A DNA stretch of 64,000 nt from Trichomonas vaginalis G3 (lineage: Eukaryota > Parabasalia > Trichomonadida > Trichomonadidae): assembly GCF_026262505.1 (NCBI RefSeq), contig NC_067204.1, positions 9,519,797 to 9,583,796 on the forward strand, written 5' to 3'. Position numbers and translations under genes: made by a program. This document shows positions 9,475-18,091 of the stretch, in pieces (position 1 is the stretch's first letter; the number at the start of each line of letters is the position of its first letter). Under the pieces are notes generated by a model. The model was not told the DNA's origin. It searched no databases and saw only the letters and a program-made list of their open reading frames with translations.

Positions 9475-10239
9475 ATGTTGTTCTATTTACAAAGTACAGA
9501 CCGAAACGAATACGGAATAGTAAAGCTACAAACAAACTTAGGTCTTCAGAATGAAGCACTTGCTTTCAGAGTTGTTGACTTCAATACTATCGCAACTTTT
9601 GTCATAACAGATGAAACAGATTTCATAGAGATTGAAATAGATGACAAAAGAAGTTTTATAACATTTCCTAACAGAGCAGAGTATAGAATAGATAAAATTG
9701 TTGGAGTCATAGATACTCTCATAAATGAAGAAACTATTGACAACATAGATGTCGAACTCTCTTCTGAGGGAACATTGAAGTTCAGCAGCGAGAAAGAGTT
9801 TAAGATACCAAGAATGAGTCATAGAGTTCAATTGCTTCTGGGAGCATACCATATGACATTTCCTTTGAAAAGTGTTGACAAAACGATTGAGATGAAATCT
9901 GTTCCATACGTATGTTATGGCAATTGTTTGTACATTGAGTCAAAAATAGCTAATGTCACAGGTATTTCAGGAGTTAATAGTAAAGGTTCAGTAGAATATA
10001 AGTCTTTCTGTTATGAAGTAAATTCAATGTTCATTCCAAACGTTCCTGTCATAGCAACTCATTTAGGTAAATGGGTTCGCATTAGTCCTCATAATTTGAA
10101 AGACATGCAATTCAGACTTGTTGACTTTCAAGGAGAGCCTGTAGAACTGAAGGCACCAGTGCGAATGACTGTTGAAGTTGATTTTTTAGAAAATATTAAA
10201 TGCGACGGCTTACAAGAGAACTCAGAGCTAAAAATATAA
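9475..10239 (+). CDS. Conserved Maverick protein, possible minor virion component
   Basis: 254 residues, intact. No signal peptide or membrane segment. The C-terminal half, predicted beta-rich by eye, ends with 'RLVDFQGEPVELKAPVRMTVEVDF', a pattern like the last strand of structural proteins in many Polintons (R-x-x-D-x-x-G-x-P-[VI]-x-L); this is a weak, by-eye similarity. Residues ~51-108 are replaced by an unrelated-looking sequence in element B (31616-32390) while both sides are almost identical, so the gene is mosaic. Overlaps the next gene by 40 bp. Confidence 0.65.
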   Translation: MLFYLQSTDRNEYGIVKLQTNLGLQNEALAFRVVDFNTIATFVITDETDFIEIEIDDKRSFITFPNRAEYRIDKIVGVIDTLINEETIDNIDVELSSEGTLKFSSEKEFKIPRMSHRVQLLLGAYHMTFPLKSVDKTIEMKSVPYVCYGNCLYIESKIANVTGISGVNSKGSVEYKSFCYEVNSMFIPNVPVIATHLGKWVRISPHNLKDMQFRLVDFQGEPVELKAPVRMTVEVDFLENIKCDGLQENSELKI

Positions 10240-10442
10240 AGTATGAATGTTATGTATTAGGTCATGAACTTTGGTTGTTGCTGTTTGATGAAACAAATGA
10301 GTTAGTTATGTCAGTCAAGAGAACAGAAAAATATTGTGTTAGTGAAAACTGCACCAAGTCAATAAGATTAGGTTTGCATTATGAAGATGAGTTCGATACT
10401 GTTGAAGAAGTTTTGGATAGATATTACAAATTGCTAACTTGA
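10200..10442 (+). CDS. Small conserved Maverick protein
   Basis: 80 residues from the ATG at 10200 (context ATATTAAATG), overlapping the end of the preceding gene in another frame. Charged, no recognisable domain. The element B homologue (31386-31655) is 9-10 residues longer because a 30-bp twin mini-hairpin is inserted in frame at the point corresponding to 10329/10330. Both copies are open, supporting that it is a real gene. Confidence 0.65.
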   Translation: MRRLTRELRAKNIKYECYVLGHELWLLLFDETNELVMSVKRTEKYCVSENCTKSIRLGLHYEDEFDTVEEVLDRYYKLLT

Positions 10443-10458
10443 AATTTTTTTGACTGAC

Positions 10459-10484
10459 GGCGCAAAGCGCCAAGACCGAAGGTC
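10459..10484. repeat. Twin mini-hairpin between convergent genes
   Basis: GGCGCAAAGCGCC, spacer AA, GACCGAAGGTC, directly preceded by TGACTGAC. It lies between the 3' ends of the 10200 gene and the 10494 gene. The corresponding element B junction (around 31386) has the two stop codons almost touching and no hairpin. Confidence 0.8.
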
Positions 10485-10493
10485 CTGACTGCT

Positions 10494-11108
10494 TTAATTT
10501 ACTAAAACATATTTCAAACAAAGCTTATAGTCAGTAGATAGTTTTGTATACTCGTTCGAATATCTATACTTAAACTCAACTCCTGTAGTTCCTGGTGTTT
10601 CAATGATGCGGATGTTACCTATTTTCATGAATATTGGCGTTTGACCACAGCATTCGATTTCAGGGTCGAGATAGTCAATGACACATTGTTTCCCTGTTAT
10701 TCGCGATATAACATTTTCTAAATCCTCCTTTGTTAGAATTATTTGGTTCTTGCTTATAAGATTTGTCAAAAGCTTCTTATCGTCTTTGAGTAAAATTGTT
10801 TGGTATAACTGAAGAAGGTAATGGTCTACGTTATCTGAAGGATTTGTTTGAACATTTGTGTAAGGATTGTCGTTGGTTTCTCTTGAAAGAACTTGGTCCA
10901 GTGGTGGATACTCTAACTTAACATCTGATGTAGCGTTAGCGTTTGAAGCTGAGTTTAAATTCACCGACTTAAGTTCTGGTTCTTTTTCTTTCAAACACTC
11001 CGAACTATAGTTGTTTATGACAATATTGTTTGTCGTTCGTGAGCCAACATTTGATGTTGGTTCAATTGGAACATTAACGGCACCAGCTAAGATGGATTTG
11101 CTTCTCAT
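10494..11108 (-). CDS. Conserved Maverick hypothetical protein
   Basis: 204 residues, intact, about 95% alike with element B 30775-31389 by eye. Low-complexity Asn/Ser/Thr-rich N-terminal third, a helical middle ('LLTNLISKNQIILTKEDLEN'), and a C-terminal part with C-C-G-Q-T-P and hydrophobic strands. No family recognised. It is divergent from the 11134 gene with 25 bp between the start codons, and it is kept open in both elements, which argues for function (perhaps virion assembly; inference). Confidence 0.7.
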   Translation of the reverse strand: MRSKSILAGAVNVPIEPTSNVGSRTTNNIVINNYSSECLKEKEPELKSVNLNSASNANATSDVKLEYPPLDQVLSRETNDNPYTNVQTNPSDNVDHYLLQLYQTILLKDDKKLLTNLISKNQIILTKEDLENVISRITGKQCVIDYLDPEIECCGQTPIFMKIGNIRIIETPGTTGVEFKYRYSNEYTKLSTDYKLCLKYVLVN

Positions 11109-11133
11109 TTCATATAGAATAAAAACCTTTTAT

Positions 11134-11535
11134 ATGTATGAAATGAACAATATACTCGACAAGGGTTTGAATGTAAAGCTAACGAATGAAAATATTGTTG
11201 AATTCACTGAGACAGGTGCTGTGTATAAAGATGTAGAACTACTGAACAAAAGAGCTAAGGGAAGAAGCAGGAACATGAACAAAGGGTAGAAGCCTATAAA
11301 AATTTATGTCAATGATGGCTCAGGAGGTTCAAACATAAAGTATGCAGAAAGTTATAGAGTTTATGCTCTCAAAGGTGAAAAGCCTTCATTTAAGAACAGC
11401 TATTCTAACGCATATCCTCAAAAGCTAACGGATGGGGAAGTGGATGATATGAATGACAGCAAAAATATTAACAGAAATGGCGACAGAGATGCATGGAATT
11501 TGTTTACCATCAGTCAATTGAAGATTAAACTTTAA
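11134..11535 (+). pseudogene. Conserved Maverick hypothetical protein with nonsense mutation
   Basis: The ATG at 11134 begins M-Y-E-M-N-N; the frame meets TAG at 11287-11289 where element B (30348-30749) has TGG (Trp), then continues open to 11535. So a single G-to-A change truncates it at 51 of 133 codons. The product is basic in its middle (K-R-A-K-G-R-S-R-N) and unrecognised. Its end overlaps the end of the ATPase gene by 4 bp. Confidence 0.65.
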
Positions 11536-12419
11536 AACAATGTTGGTCGTTCCCATGGAATATTTTTGACTTTAATGGTATTAGTCATGATATGAATCTC
11601 AAGGTATGAACGAGGAGAGATGAGAGACTTATATGCTTCCCAAATTTCTTCAAAAGGTAATGTTATACCTGACTGTTTCCAAATGAGTTCAATATCATAA
11701 CGTGAGAAACCTTGAAAGATAACGAAGTCAGTTATGAGACGTTTTATGTTTAAAGCTAAAAACCTCCATGTTTGCATAAGTATTGCTACAGTTAAGTGGT
11801 AATGTCTGACTTTAGTAATGATGTTAGCTAATGGTGAGTCTGGTTTTGACACTAAACCTTTTCCGGCGAAGTCGTCACAAACGAGCAGAGTGTTTGAAGG
11901 ATACTTTTTGAAGGGGTATTTTGAAAGTTTTGACAGAATGTAGTTTGTAAGTCGTTTCATATCGTAAACTCCTGAGTATTGACGTAAGTGGTGTTTGTCA
12001 ATAATTCTTTCCATCTCCTCAGAAGTCTTTTGCATTCCTGACTGTATAAATTCAACGATGGCATAATATTTCCTCTTACGTCGAATGTAACGTTGAAGAA
12101 ATTCAATGAGTTCACTGTCTGGAACTTTAACGACAGAGGCTTGAACTTTTGACATAAATGTTTTCGCTGTTGAATCCATAGAGTCTGAAGTTGCTGATAT
12201 AATGATTTGGTCATAGTAAGAGTCGTTTCCTAAACGCTCTGTTATGAGTATATGACGAATGAGGTTAAATGTCTTACCTGAACCCATCTTTCCACAATAG
12301 AAATAAACACCATTTGAACAGAACTCATAGTCCTTACTGAAAGGAAGAATGAGAGAACTGTTGAGCTTTTCACTGCTTTCATTCATGTCTTCATCTACGT
12401 CATGTATTAAATGCTTCAT
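11532..12419 (-). CDS. FtsK/HerA-type (A32-like) genome-packaging ATPase
   Basis: 295 residues, intact. Walker A 'GKMGSGKT' at residues 43-50 and Walker B 'LLVCDDFAG' near residue 180, with a conserved 'RHYHLTVAILMQTWR' (sensor-like Q) downstream, as in the DNA-packaging ATPases of Mavericks and nucleocytoplasmic large DNA viruses. It would pump element DNA into a capsid. Divergent from the 12436 gene with 16 bp between start codons. The element B copy (29465-30351) carries a one-base deletion. Confidence 0.9.
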   Translation of the reverse strand: MKHLIHDVDEDMNESSEKLNSSLILPFSKDYEFCSNGVYFYCGKMGSGKTFNLIRHILITERLGNDSYYDQIIISATSDSMDSTAKTFMSKVQASVVKVPDSELIEFLQRYIRRKRKYYAIVEFIQSGMQKTSEEMERIIDKHHLRQYSGVYDMKRLTNYILSKLSKYPFKKYPSNTLLVCDDFAGKGLVSKPDSPLANIITKVRHYHLTVAILMQTWRFLALNIKRLITDFVIFQGFSRYDIELIWKQSGITLPFEEIWEAYKSLISPRSYLEIHIMTNTIKVKNIPWERPTLF

Positions 12420-12435
12420 TTTATCTCCATTAAAA

Positions 12436-13316
12436 ATGCAAGTCAGAAATATTCAGAACATAGCACCGAGTCTAACTGACAAGAGTATAAAGATATACTA
12501 TGAACACGTTATGATGAAACCTACCAAAATTCAAGAAAGTCAGTATACTTATGAATATCCAAGACACTGGGTAGAGTATATAGGAGGTGAGAAAGCTATT
12601 GAAATAAGACAAGTTAGAAGTATTCCAGCAGGAAGAACAATATTATTGAAGAACTTTAATGTTTTGAGGTATAATGATGAAACAAAGAAGCAAGATAGTT
12701 TTCCTGTTGCTGTGTATGTGAACCTAGACACAGGAGATGACATGAAAGTTTTTAACACAAAGCTTCAAACGGTAGTGAGAGAACAACTTACTGCGGAAGG
12801 ACATCCATTACCTTCAGAAGTTACCATAGCATATAATTTTGAAATAAATGCAATAGATTTTAAAGTCATCTCTGCAAAGAAGTCAGGTTTTACATTTAAT
12901 GAAGCAGATGTATATTCGAATGAAAACTTCAAAGCTATTGCATGGTTAGATAATGACGATTGCTTTAAGAAAATATTTAAATACAGTGACTCAACGATGT
13001 CAATAGATGACCTTCGTGGAATGTTACCATCGACGTTTACAGTAGAAGGTTCAGCAGGATTGCTTACAAGATTGTCAATTGTGGTATTTGGTCTCGTGAG
13101 AACATTGTTATAAAATCCAGTATAAGTGAATTTGCTGAAGAATCTATATTATGTCTTTCAAACTATATGTATTCGCCGCCGAAGCATTATAGTATAACAA
13201 ACTTTGTCAGTAAGTTTAACATAAGACTTGTCGAACCTTCTTCAATGAAAGATGTTGTGCTACCCAAAGACGGAAAGGATGGACTCATTATTGAGATGAT
13301 TTTAATAGCATATTAA
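12436..13316 (+). pseudogene. Probable minor capsid (penton-like) protein, frameshifted
   Basis: About 293 codons from ATG 12436 to TAA 13314-13316. The frame is lost near 13081, where one G is missing from a GG pair present in element B (28575-29448). Motif Y-x-Y-P-R-H-W-V in the N-terminal part and V-V-L-P-K-D-G-K-D at the C-terminus recur in two other genes of the window (44534-45386 and 24663-25512), marking a paralogous family. Likely beta-rich. It sits beside the ATPase as capsid genes do; the penton-like assignment is inference from context and size. The stop codon abuts the next ATG (TAAATG). Confidence 0.6.
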
Positions 13317-13541
13317 ATGAGCTTGTTCTTGAAGGTCATTCATGATGAAATAACTGTTGTAGAAGATGTTAGCAATTGTTCAGACATTTTGAAGCGTATA
13401 GATGATATAAGAAATAAGTTAGATAGACCGCAAAGCGGTGAGGGCGAAGCCCGTGAGAATGTTTATGTTTCATTGACTTTCTCCAGTAACGAGAACTTTT
13501 ATGAGATAATATTGAAGAGAGATGATTTTAATATGGTGTAA
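13317..13541 (+). CDS. Small Maverick protein abutting its neighbours
   Basis: 74 residues. Its ATG directly follows the TAA of the upstream gene and its own TAA directly precedes the next ATG, so three genes are joined by zero-gap TAAATG junctions. A twin mini-hairpin at 13428-13452 encodes residues 38-46 (P-Q-S-G-E-G-E-A-R). The element B copy (28352-28574) loses two bases inside this hairpin and is frameshifted. Function unknown. Confidence 0.6.
   Translation: MSLFLKVIHDEITVVEDVSNCSDILKRIDDIRNKLDRPQSGEGEARENVYVSLTFSSNENFYEIILKRDDFNMV
13428..13452. repeat. Twin mini-hairpin in coding sequence (A)
   Basis: CCGCAAAGCGG, spacer TGA, GGGCGAAGCCC. The GCGAAGC core of the second half is the well-known very stable DNA mini-hairpin. 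Confidence 0.85.
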
Positions 13542-14069
13542 ATGGTAGCTTGGGCAGCTTTAGGCGCAATGGGAACAAAAGCATTAGCATTTGGAGCAAA
13601 AGCACTTGGAGCTTATGACGCAGTAAATAAAATGAGTGGAGGAAGGGTTTCGAAGACATTAGATGCAAATAAAGGGAAGATTGGAGGCTGGGTTGCAAAG
13701 AAGTTAAGATTAAATAAAATAGGGCTCATAAATAAAGCATCCAATTTGGTTGCGACTGAGTCAGAAAATGCTTTAGGAAAGGACGATGAGTTTGCAAAAC
13801 ACGCAAAAGACTTTAATGACCAGATGAAAGGTGAAACAATGCATTTAAATAGAGTCGATGGAACTAAAGAAAATGTTTCTTCTCCACAAGTAGTTCTTCC
13901 ATATGGTCCCTATGGAATGTATGGAAACCCTTACGAAAGACCATTTGACCCATTGACTGGTGGAAGTAATTGGTATCATTACGGCCGAAGAAGAAAGGCA
14001 GTCAAGCTGGAGACAGATGTTAAGAAAGCAACTAAAAAGAAACCAAGGAAGAGAGTTATAAAGCAATGA
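13542..14069 (+). CDS. Maverick structural-type protein with Gly/Ala N-terminus
   Basis: 175 residues, intact. The N-terminus (MVAWAALGAMGTKALAFGA) is a small-residue amphipathic or membrane-active-looking helix; the centre is basic; then a P-Y-G-P-Y-G-M-Y-G-N-P-Y stretch; the C-terminus is very basic (KKATKKKPRKR). This design resembles minor virion proteins that contact membrane or DNA, which I infer only from composition. Broken by a one-base deletion in element B (27825-28351). The last ~30 bp are shared with the 3' end of an unrelated gene (48295-48531) in element B. Confidence 0.65.
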   Translation: MVAWAALGAMGTKALAFGAKALGAYDAVNKMSGGRVSKTLDANKGKIGGWVAKKLRLNKIGLINKASNLVATESENALGKDDEFAKHAKDFNDQMKGETMHLNRVDGTKENVSSPQVVLPYGPYGMYGNPYERPFDPLTGGSNWYHYGRRRKAVKLETDVKKATKKKPRKRVIKQ

Positions 14070-14076
14070 ATTCAAC

Positions 14077-14138
14077 AGGGTAGAAATCGGGTTAGTTATC
14101 GGGTTAGATCTAACCTTCTACCCTAAATTTATTTTTGT
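14077..14138. repeat. Border repeat R5, GGGTAGA flavour
   Basis: GGGTAGAAATCGGGTTAGTTA, GGGTTAGATCTAACC, TTCTACCCTAAATTTATTTTTG. At the same locus element B (R12, 48546-48609) has the GGTGAA flavour between identical flanks (aatgaattcaac ... tatgttttcatac). Confidence 0.82.
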
Positions 14139-14212
14139 GCTATGTTTTCATACGTGTGGAAGTGGTGATATCATTAATTTTTAAGTTTATTTTTTATTTT
14201 ATTTTTATATAA

Positions 14213-14497
14213 ATGACAGAACAAAAGCAACTCATACAAATCAAAACATATAACAAACATACATTTAAACATTTATTCTTCCTTCCTGAGTATAACATGT
14301 TCTTTACACTTCATCCTAGACCAGTTGACTATACACTGACTGTTTATAAAGATTGTCATGGTAGTTTTATAAAAACTTATGATGATGAAGGTAAGTTAAC
14401 AAGACTATGCATTTCAAAACTTGAGAAACTTTATGACTTCAAGTATGACTACAATAGGGTTAACATTGACGATGAAGATATAGAAGAAAATTTATGA
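14213..14497 (+). CDS. TIR-borne small protein, divergent allele
   Basis: 94 residues starting MTEQKQ. It occupies the same place, with the same upstream sequence (ttttatataaATG), as the 106-residue MTKTIE protein carried by both TIRs of element B, and shares its plan (F-K-x-L-F-F near residue 20, S-K-L-x-x-x-Y/I-x-F-D later), but most residues differ. An allelic or paralogous small acidic-tailed protein. No domain recognised. Confidence 0.6.
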   Translation: MTEQKQLIQIKTYNKHTFKHLFFLPEYNMFFTLHPRPVDYTLTVYKDCHGSFIKTYDDEGKLTRLCISKLEKLYDFKYDYNRVNIDDEDIEENL

Positions 14498-14690
14498 GAA
14501 CGTTTATTTTTTCATTAGTGAGTTCGTTAGTGAGGTGAAATGGTTGGCGGCTTTGTAAATATTTAAGGTTAAGTTAGTTTTTGCGTTCATGTTGTAAAAT
14601 ATACATTAGCGGTTTTGTAAAGTGTCAAATTCACATATAATGGGTAAGGAGGCGCGCAGTGCCTCCGTACCCAACTAACCCATACTAACT
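14498..14690. repeat. Terminal part of element A TIR
   Basis: Same sequence as the ends of element B: (g/t)TTGTAAAATATAC, GTGTCAAATTCACATATAATG, a GGAGGC...GCCTCC hairpin, ending CATACTAACT. All element ends in the window finish in the core (G/C)(T/C)ATACTAACT, that is, TIRs begin 5'-AGTTAGTAT. Confidence 0.8.
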
Positions 14691-15094
14691 AATGGGAGAT
14701 ATATAAAAGCAATAGATACAAACGGTAAGCGGGTTTCATTAGCTTTGTCAAAACTTACTAACATTTATTTTGACAGTGACTTTGACTCTGACGATTGGAG
14801 TGATAGCAGCGATACTGAAGAATATGAACTATTGTGTGAAGCACAGCAATGGGAAGCGCTGCAATACTTTTGTAAATGAGAACATTAGTGAGAACGTTTA
14901 TTTTTTCATTAGTGAAGTCGTTAGCGAAAACGTTAGTGAGGTGAAGTGGTTGGCGGCTTTGTAAATATTTAAGGCTAAGTTGGTGTTTGTGTTTGTGTTG
15001 TAAAATATACGTTGGCGGTTTTGTAAAGTGTCAAACTGTTATCTTGGGTGGGGTGGAGTGTAGTGCCACCATACCCAAGATAGGTATACTAACT
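14691..15094 (+). mobile_element. Remnant end of a further Maverick
   Basis: 14691-14879 is the 3' half of an MTKTIE-type TIR gene (ends ...LLCEAQQWEALQYFCK, stop at 14877), and 14880-15094 is a second complete TIR end finishing GTATACTAACT. Element A therefore ends inside the TIR gene of another Maverick copy, which itself abuts host DNA at 15095. Confidence 0.78.
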
Positions 15095-16099
15095 TTAGTC
15101 GGTTTGACAAATTATAACATTGATGGATCACCCCTGAATGATAATGAAGAGTTACTCCTTTTCGAAGATTTTACACCAACAAAGGTTCTTCCTTCAAGCG
15201 ATACTGTCGCTGCTGTTGTTGCACCCTCCATGAAACCATCAAAGCGGAACATCATTGCTGTCGCTCATCAAGCTGTCGATATCATACAGTCATCACAAGA
15301 GGCGAACTACCTTTACCCAATTAAAGGTGGTATTGTTGGTCTTCATAATATGGGAAATACGTGTCATTTGAACGTATGTTTACAGGTTCTGTTCTACATA
15401 TCCGAAGTGAGAACAGAAGTTTTGAAGGTTGCCAATTAGTCCTCTCCCATCGTAACAGAGATGTCAAGTATCTTTACAAATTTGAATTCATTGAAGTCCA
15501 AAGGATTAGTCTTCGTTCCCCATGAACTTGCCACATGACTTGGTAACTCAACATATGAGGCACAAGATTGTGATGACACGATGACAAGATTGATCACAGA
15601 TCTCGCAGAGCAAATACCAGGAATCGGTCAACTCTTCCGAATCACTTACCGTGATAGTGCCAACGAACAAACAAATTGCTACTCGATTCACACCAGAATT
15701 GGAGAACCAGATCTCGATCATGCCATTCAATATCATTTGTCAACTACAAGGAACACATCATGGCCACAATTCTTGACTTTCGACATTCAGAGAGAGTGGC
15801 AGAATGATTCGATTCATCAAGTCATCTTTGACTTCCCGAAAAAGTTGACACTCCCAACAGTCGAAAGGCAAAGATATCAATTGATTGCAATTGTTGCCTA
15901 TTGCAATTTTCATTACGTGGTCTTTTTGCAAAAAAGTGCATATTGGATCATGATCAATGATGAAGTCGCATACTCTGTTCCATCAACAGATATCAATGCA
16001 TTGAAGGGATGCTCAACTGCTGAGATGCCACCTTTATGGTACAAGACTCTCGAACACAAATGGCTCGCAAAGATGCTCATTTATCGAATGGTTCAATGA
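15095..16099 (+). pseudogene. Ubiquitin carboxyl-terminal hydrolase (USP family), 5'-truncated
   Basis: Host-type coding sequence. 'GLHNMGNTCHLNVCLQ' is the USP Cys box (catalytic Cys in GNTC) at about 15330-15380, and 'RYQLIAIVAYCNFHYVVFLQ' with a following W-I-M-I-N-D is the His box near 15870-15950. The frame stops at 15437 and resumes in another frame at about 15581, so the catalytic core is split, and the 5' end is cut off by the Maverick end at 15094. USPs cleave ubiquitin from proteins. The gene was probably killed by insertion or decayed afterwards. Confidence 0.8.
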
Positions 16100-17281
16100 A
16101 GAAAATTCATAACATTCTCCTAAGATTTTTTTTAATTTATCTCAATTAAAAATTTTATTATTACCTAAATTAATTTTGTAAACTATTTTTGAATAGTTTA
16201 CAATTTATCCTAATGGGACCCATATGCGGGTTCAATTTCTGGTTTATCATCTAGATATATTATGAAAGCCACTCAAAGGGTGATTGATTTTAGGATGTTC
16301 TTAGAAGATTTTTCGTTCATTTATATTAATTTTGTATTCCCGATTTACATTCACTAGCAAATCAATGCATTTCACACTTTAAATGACAATTAAATTCTAA
16401 GACATTGCTAGAACTGCAATTTCCATAAAAAGTTTTAGTGTAAATTGCTTAAATAAATAATTATTTTCATTATTTTTCTCCAACAAGCTTGAAAATCAAA
16501 CGAAAACTTTACAAAATACTTATTTACTCATTTGTAAATATAAATTTCTAACAATTTTTATCCTGAATTTAACATAATACTGTATTTCTAAAATTTGCAC
16601 TAGTTCATTCCTAATTGATGCTCGGATTTCGGTATTCCATATGTGGTATTACATATTCCAATAAAAGGCACTTAATGTGCATTTTCTAATTCAATTAGAT
16701 TTGCACATTAAGTGCCTTATTATTATAATAACTTTAATATGGAATAAGTCGAGTTTATTCCAATATACGAGCTTATGCTCATATGTCGGGTTAAAATCTG
16801 GCGTTTGGCAATGTCGCAAAACGCCGATATGCTAATTCCTAAAAAAATTTTTTTATGAAAAAATTCTTTATTCGCAAAAGGTATAGTATTTGCTCATGTA
16901 CGAACATATGCGAGAAATTCCCAATTTCTCTATTCATTTATCTCCCACCGATAAAATGAATAAAATTTTGGGCTTTTAATACGATCGTTCCCGAATCAAT
17001 TCAATTGAATGCGATCACTTTCAATTTTTCAACAAAATAATTTCGATCGCGCTAGTAATAATGCCCACACACCAGATTTACTGTTCGGTAAACGCAAATA
17101 CGCGAATTTAGATCATATTATTTGGATCTAAAATTTTTAAATAAACGATATATGAAATTTGTAATATTTATCAAATTCACTAAAAATATCATAAGAGTTG
17201 GTCATGGTCCATTTAAATTTTTGAGAGAATGTTTCAGAATCAACCGCCATTCATATAGAAAAAGTCTTATTTTACTTCTTG
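16100..17281. other. Intergenic, AT-rich, with one clear hairpin
   Basis: No coding sequence recognised. 16665-16681 and 16702-16718 form a perfect 17-bp inverted repeat around AAGGCACTTAATGTGCA with a 20-nt loop. Around it, further short inverted pieces (ATTCCA/TGGAAT, GCTCG/CGAGC) suggest a decayed foldback element from about 16620 to 16800. TCATAT at 17251-17256 fits the Inr pattern 26 bp upstream of the next gene. Confidence 0.5.
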
Positions 17282-18091
17282 ATGTCAATACTCAACCAGC
17301 TCACATCCATCACCAGAGCAGATATACCATTCTTCCTTGGTCTTATTACTGCATATTCTGTTTTCAGATGGTTCCTCGTTAACAAAGTTTTCGCAACATT
17401 AGGCCGTTTGGCAAAAGTAGACCCAAAGAGATTATATAAGTTCTCCAACAGATGCTTCGATCTCCTTCACTACTCATCCTCTGCAATCATTGGTCTCATC
17501 GCTGTTCTTAGCAGACCATACGCCAAATGCATGTTCTGGTCTTATGACTGTGCTGATTTCTACATGCCAACAGAAGAAGCTTTCCAGGTCACAGTCATGG
17601 AAAAGATCTACGTTCTTATCTTCTTCTGCTACTACATCGTTGATGTGGCATATATCGGTGCTAACACAGGAATTGCTTTAATTGCAATCCACCATGTTGC
17701 CACATTATCCCTCGTATTCGGCTCTATCATTCTCCAGGCTCCAGTTGTTTGTGTTATAATCATGATCCTCCACGACGTTGTTGATGTCCCATTGTACACT
17801 GGAAAGATCTGCGCTTACCTCGGTTACATCAAGATCAAAGATTTCACCCTTGTTTCTTTCGCTATCCTCTGCACATGGTTCAGAATGATCAACTACCCAT
17901 TAGTTGCTAATGCTGCATGGAAGAACCAGTACCGCGAAGGCATCATCTACCCAGTCCTCTACAGAGGTGTCGCTTACTTCTTATGGGTTTTGTTCTTCTG
18001 CCACTGCTGCTGGTTCTACGATATCCTTAAGGCTGTTTTACAGATTGTCCAAGGAAATCCAAACGCTATCCGTGATAATAGATCCGACTAA
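17282..18091 (+). CDS. TLC-domain protein, probable ceramide synthase (Lag1-like)
   Basis: 269 residues from ATG 17282. About six hydrophobic segments. The Lag1 region is recognisable: 'KFSNRCFDLLHYSSSAIIG' early, then H-H-V-A-T-L-S-L-V-F-G-S and H-D-V-V-D-V-P-L-Y-T-G-K, the paired His and H-D-x-x-D residues essential in ceramide synthases. These ER membrane enzymes N-acylate sphingoid bases. A TRAM-type or other TLC protein is the alternative. Codon use is more C-rich than the surrounding DNA, as in expressed trichomonad genes. The Inr candidate is TCATAT at 17251. Confidence 0.85.
   Translation: MSILNQLTSITRADIPFFLGLITAYSVFRWFLVNKVFATLGRLAKVDPKRLYKFSNRCFDLLHYSSSAIIGLIAVLSRPYAKCMFWSYDCADFYMPTEEAFQVTVMEKIYVLIFFCYYIVDVAYIGANTGIALIAIHHVATLSLVFGSIILQAPVVCVIIMILHDVVDVPLYTGKICAYLGYIKIKDFTLVSFAILCTWFRMINYPLVANAAWKNQYREGIIYPVLYRGVAYFLWVLFFCHCCWFYDILKAVLQIVQGNPNAIRDNRSD

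Larger units (their letters stand above)
1..14690 (-). mobile_element. Maverick/Polinton element A (left part outside window)
   Basis: Large self-synthesising DNA transposon, seen from inside polB (window start) to one TIR end at 14690. It carries polB, a KilA-N gene, a retroviral-type integrase, a giant fibre, an A32/FtsK-type ATPase and several small structural-type genes, which together define Mavericks. Gene content and order match element B (27168-49161) in inverted orientation, except for the segment between integrase and KilA-N gene. The capsid end of A would lie outside the window. Intact here: KilA-N, fibre, ATPase and several small genes; broken: polB, integrase, the 1890-2362 gene, the 11134 and 12436 genes. 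The element is therefore probably not autonomous. Confidence 0.93.

Noticed and set aside
11287-11289. Programmed stop-codon readthrough or selenocysteine/pyrrolysine site
   Set aside because: Element B has a plain TGG at this codon, so a simple nonsense mutation explains it, and no recoding structure is seen.
16665-16718. Rho-independent terminator
   Set aside because: Eukaryotic nuclear DNA; the hairpin is not followed by a T run and lies far from the gene end.
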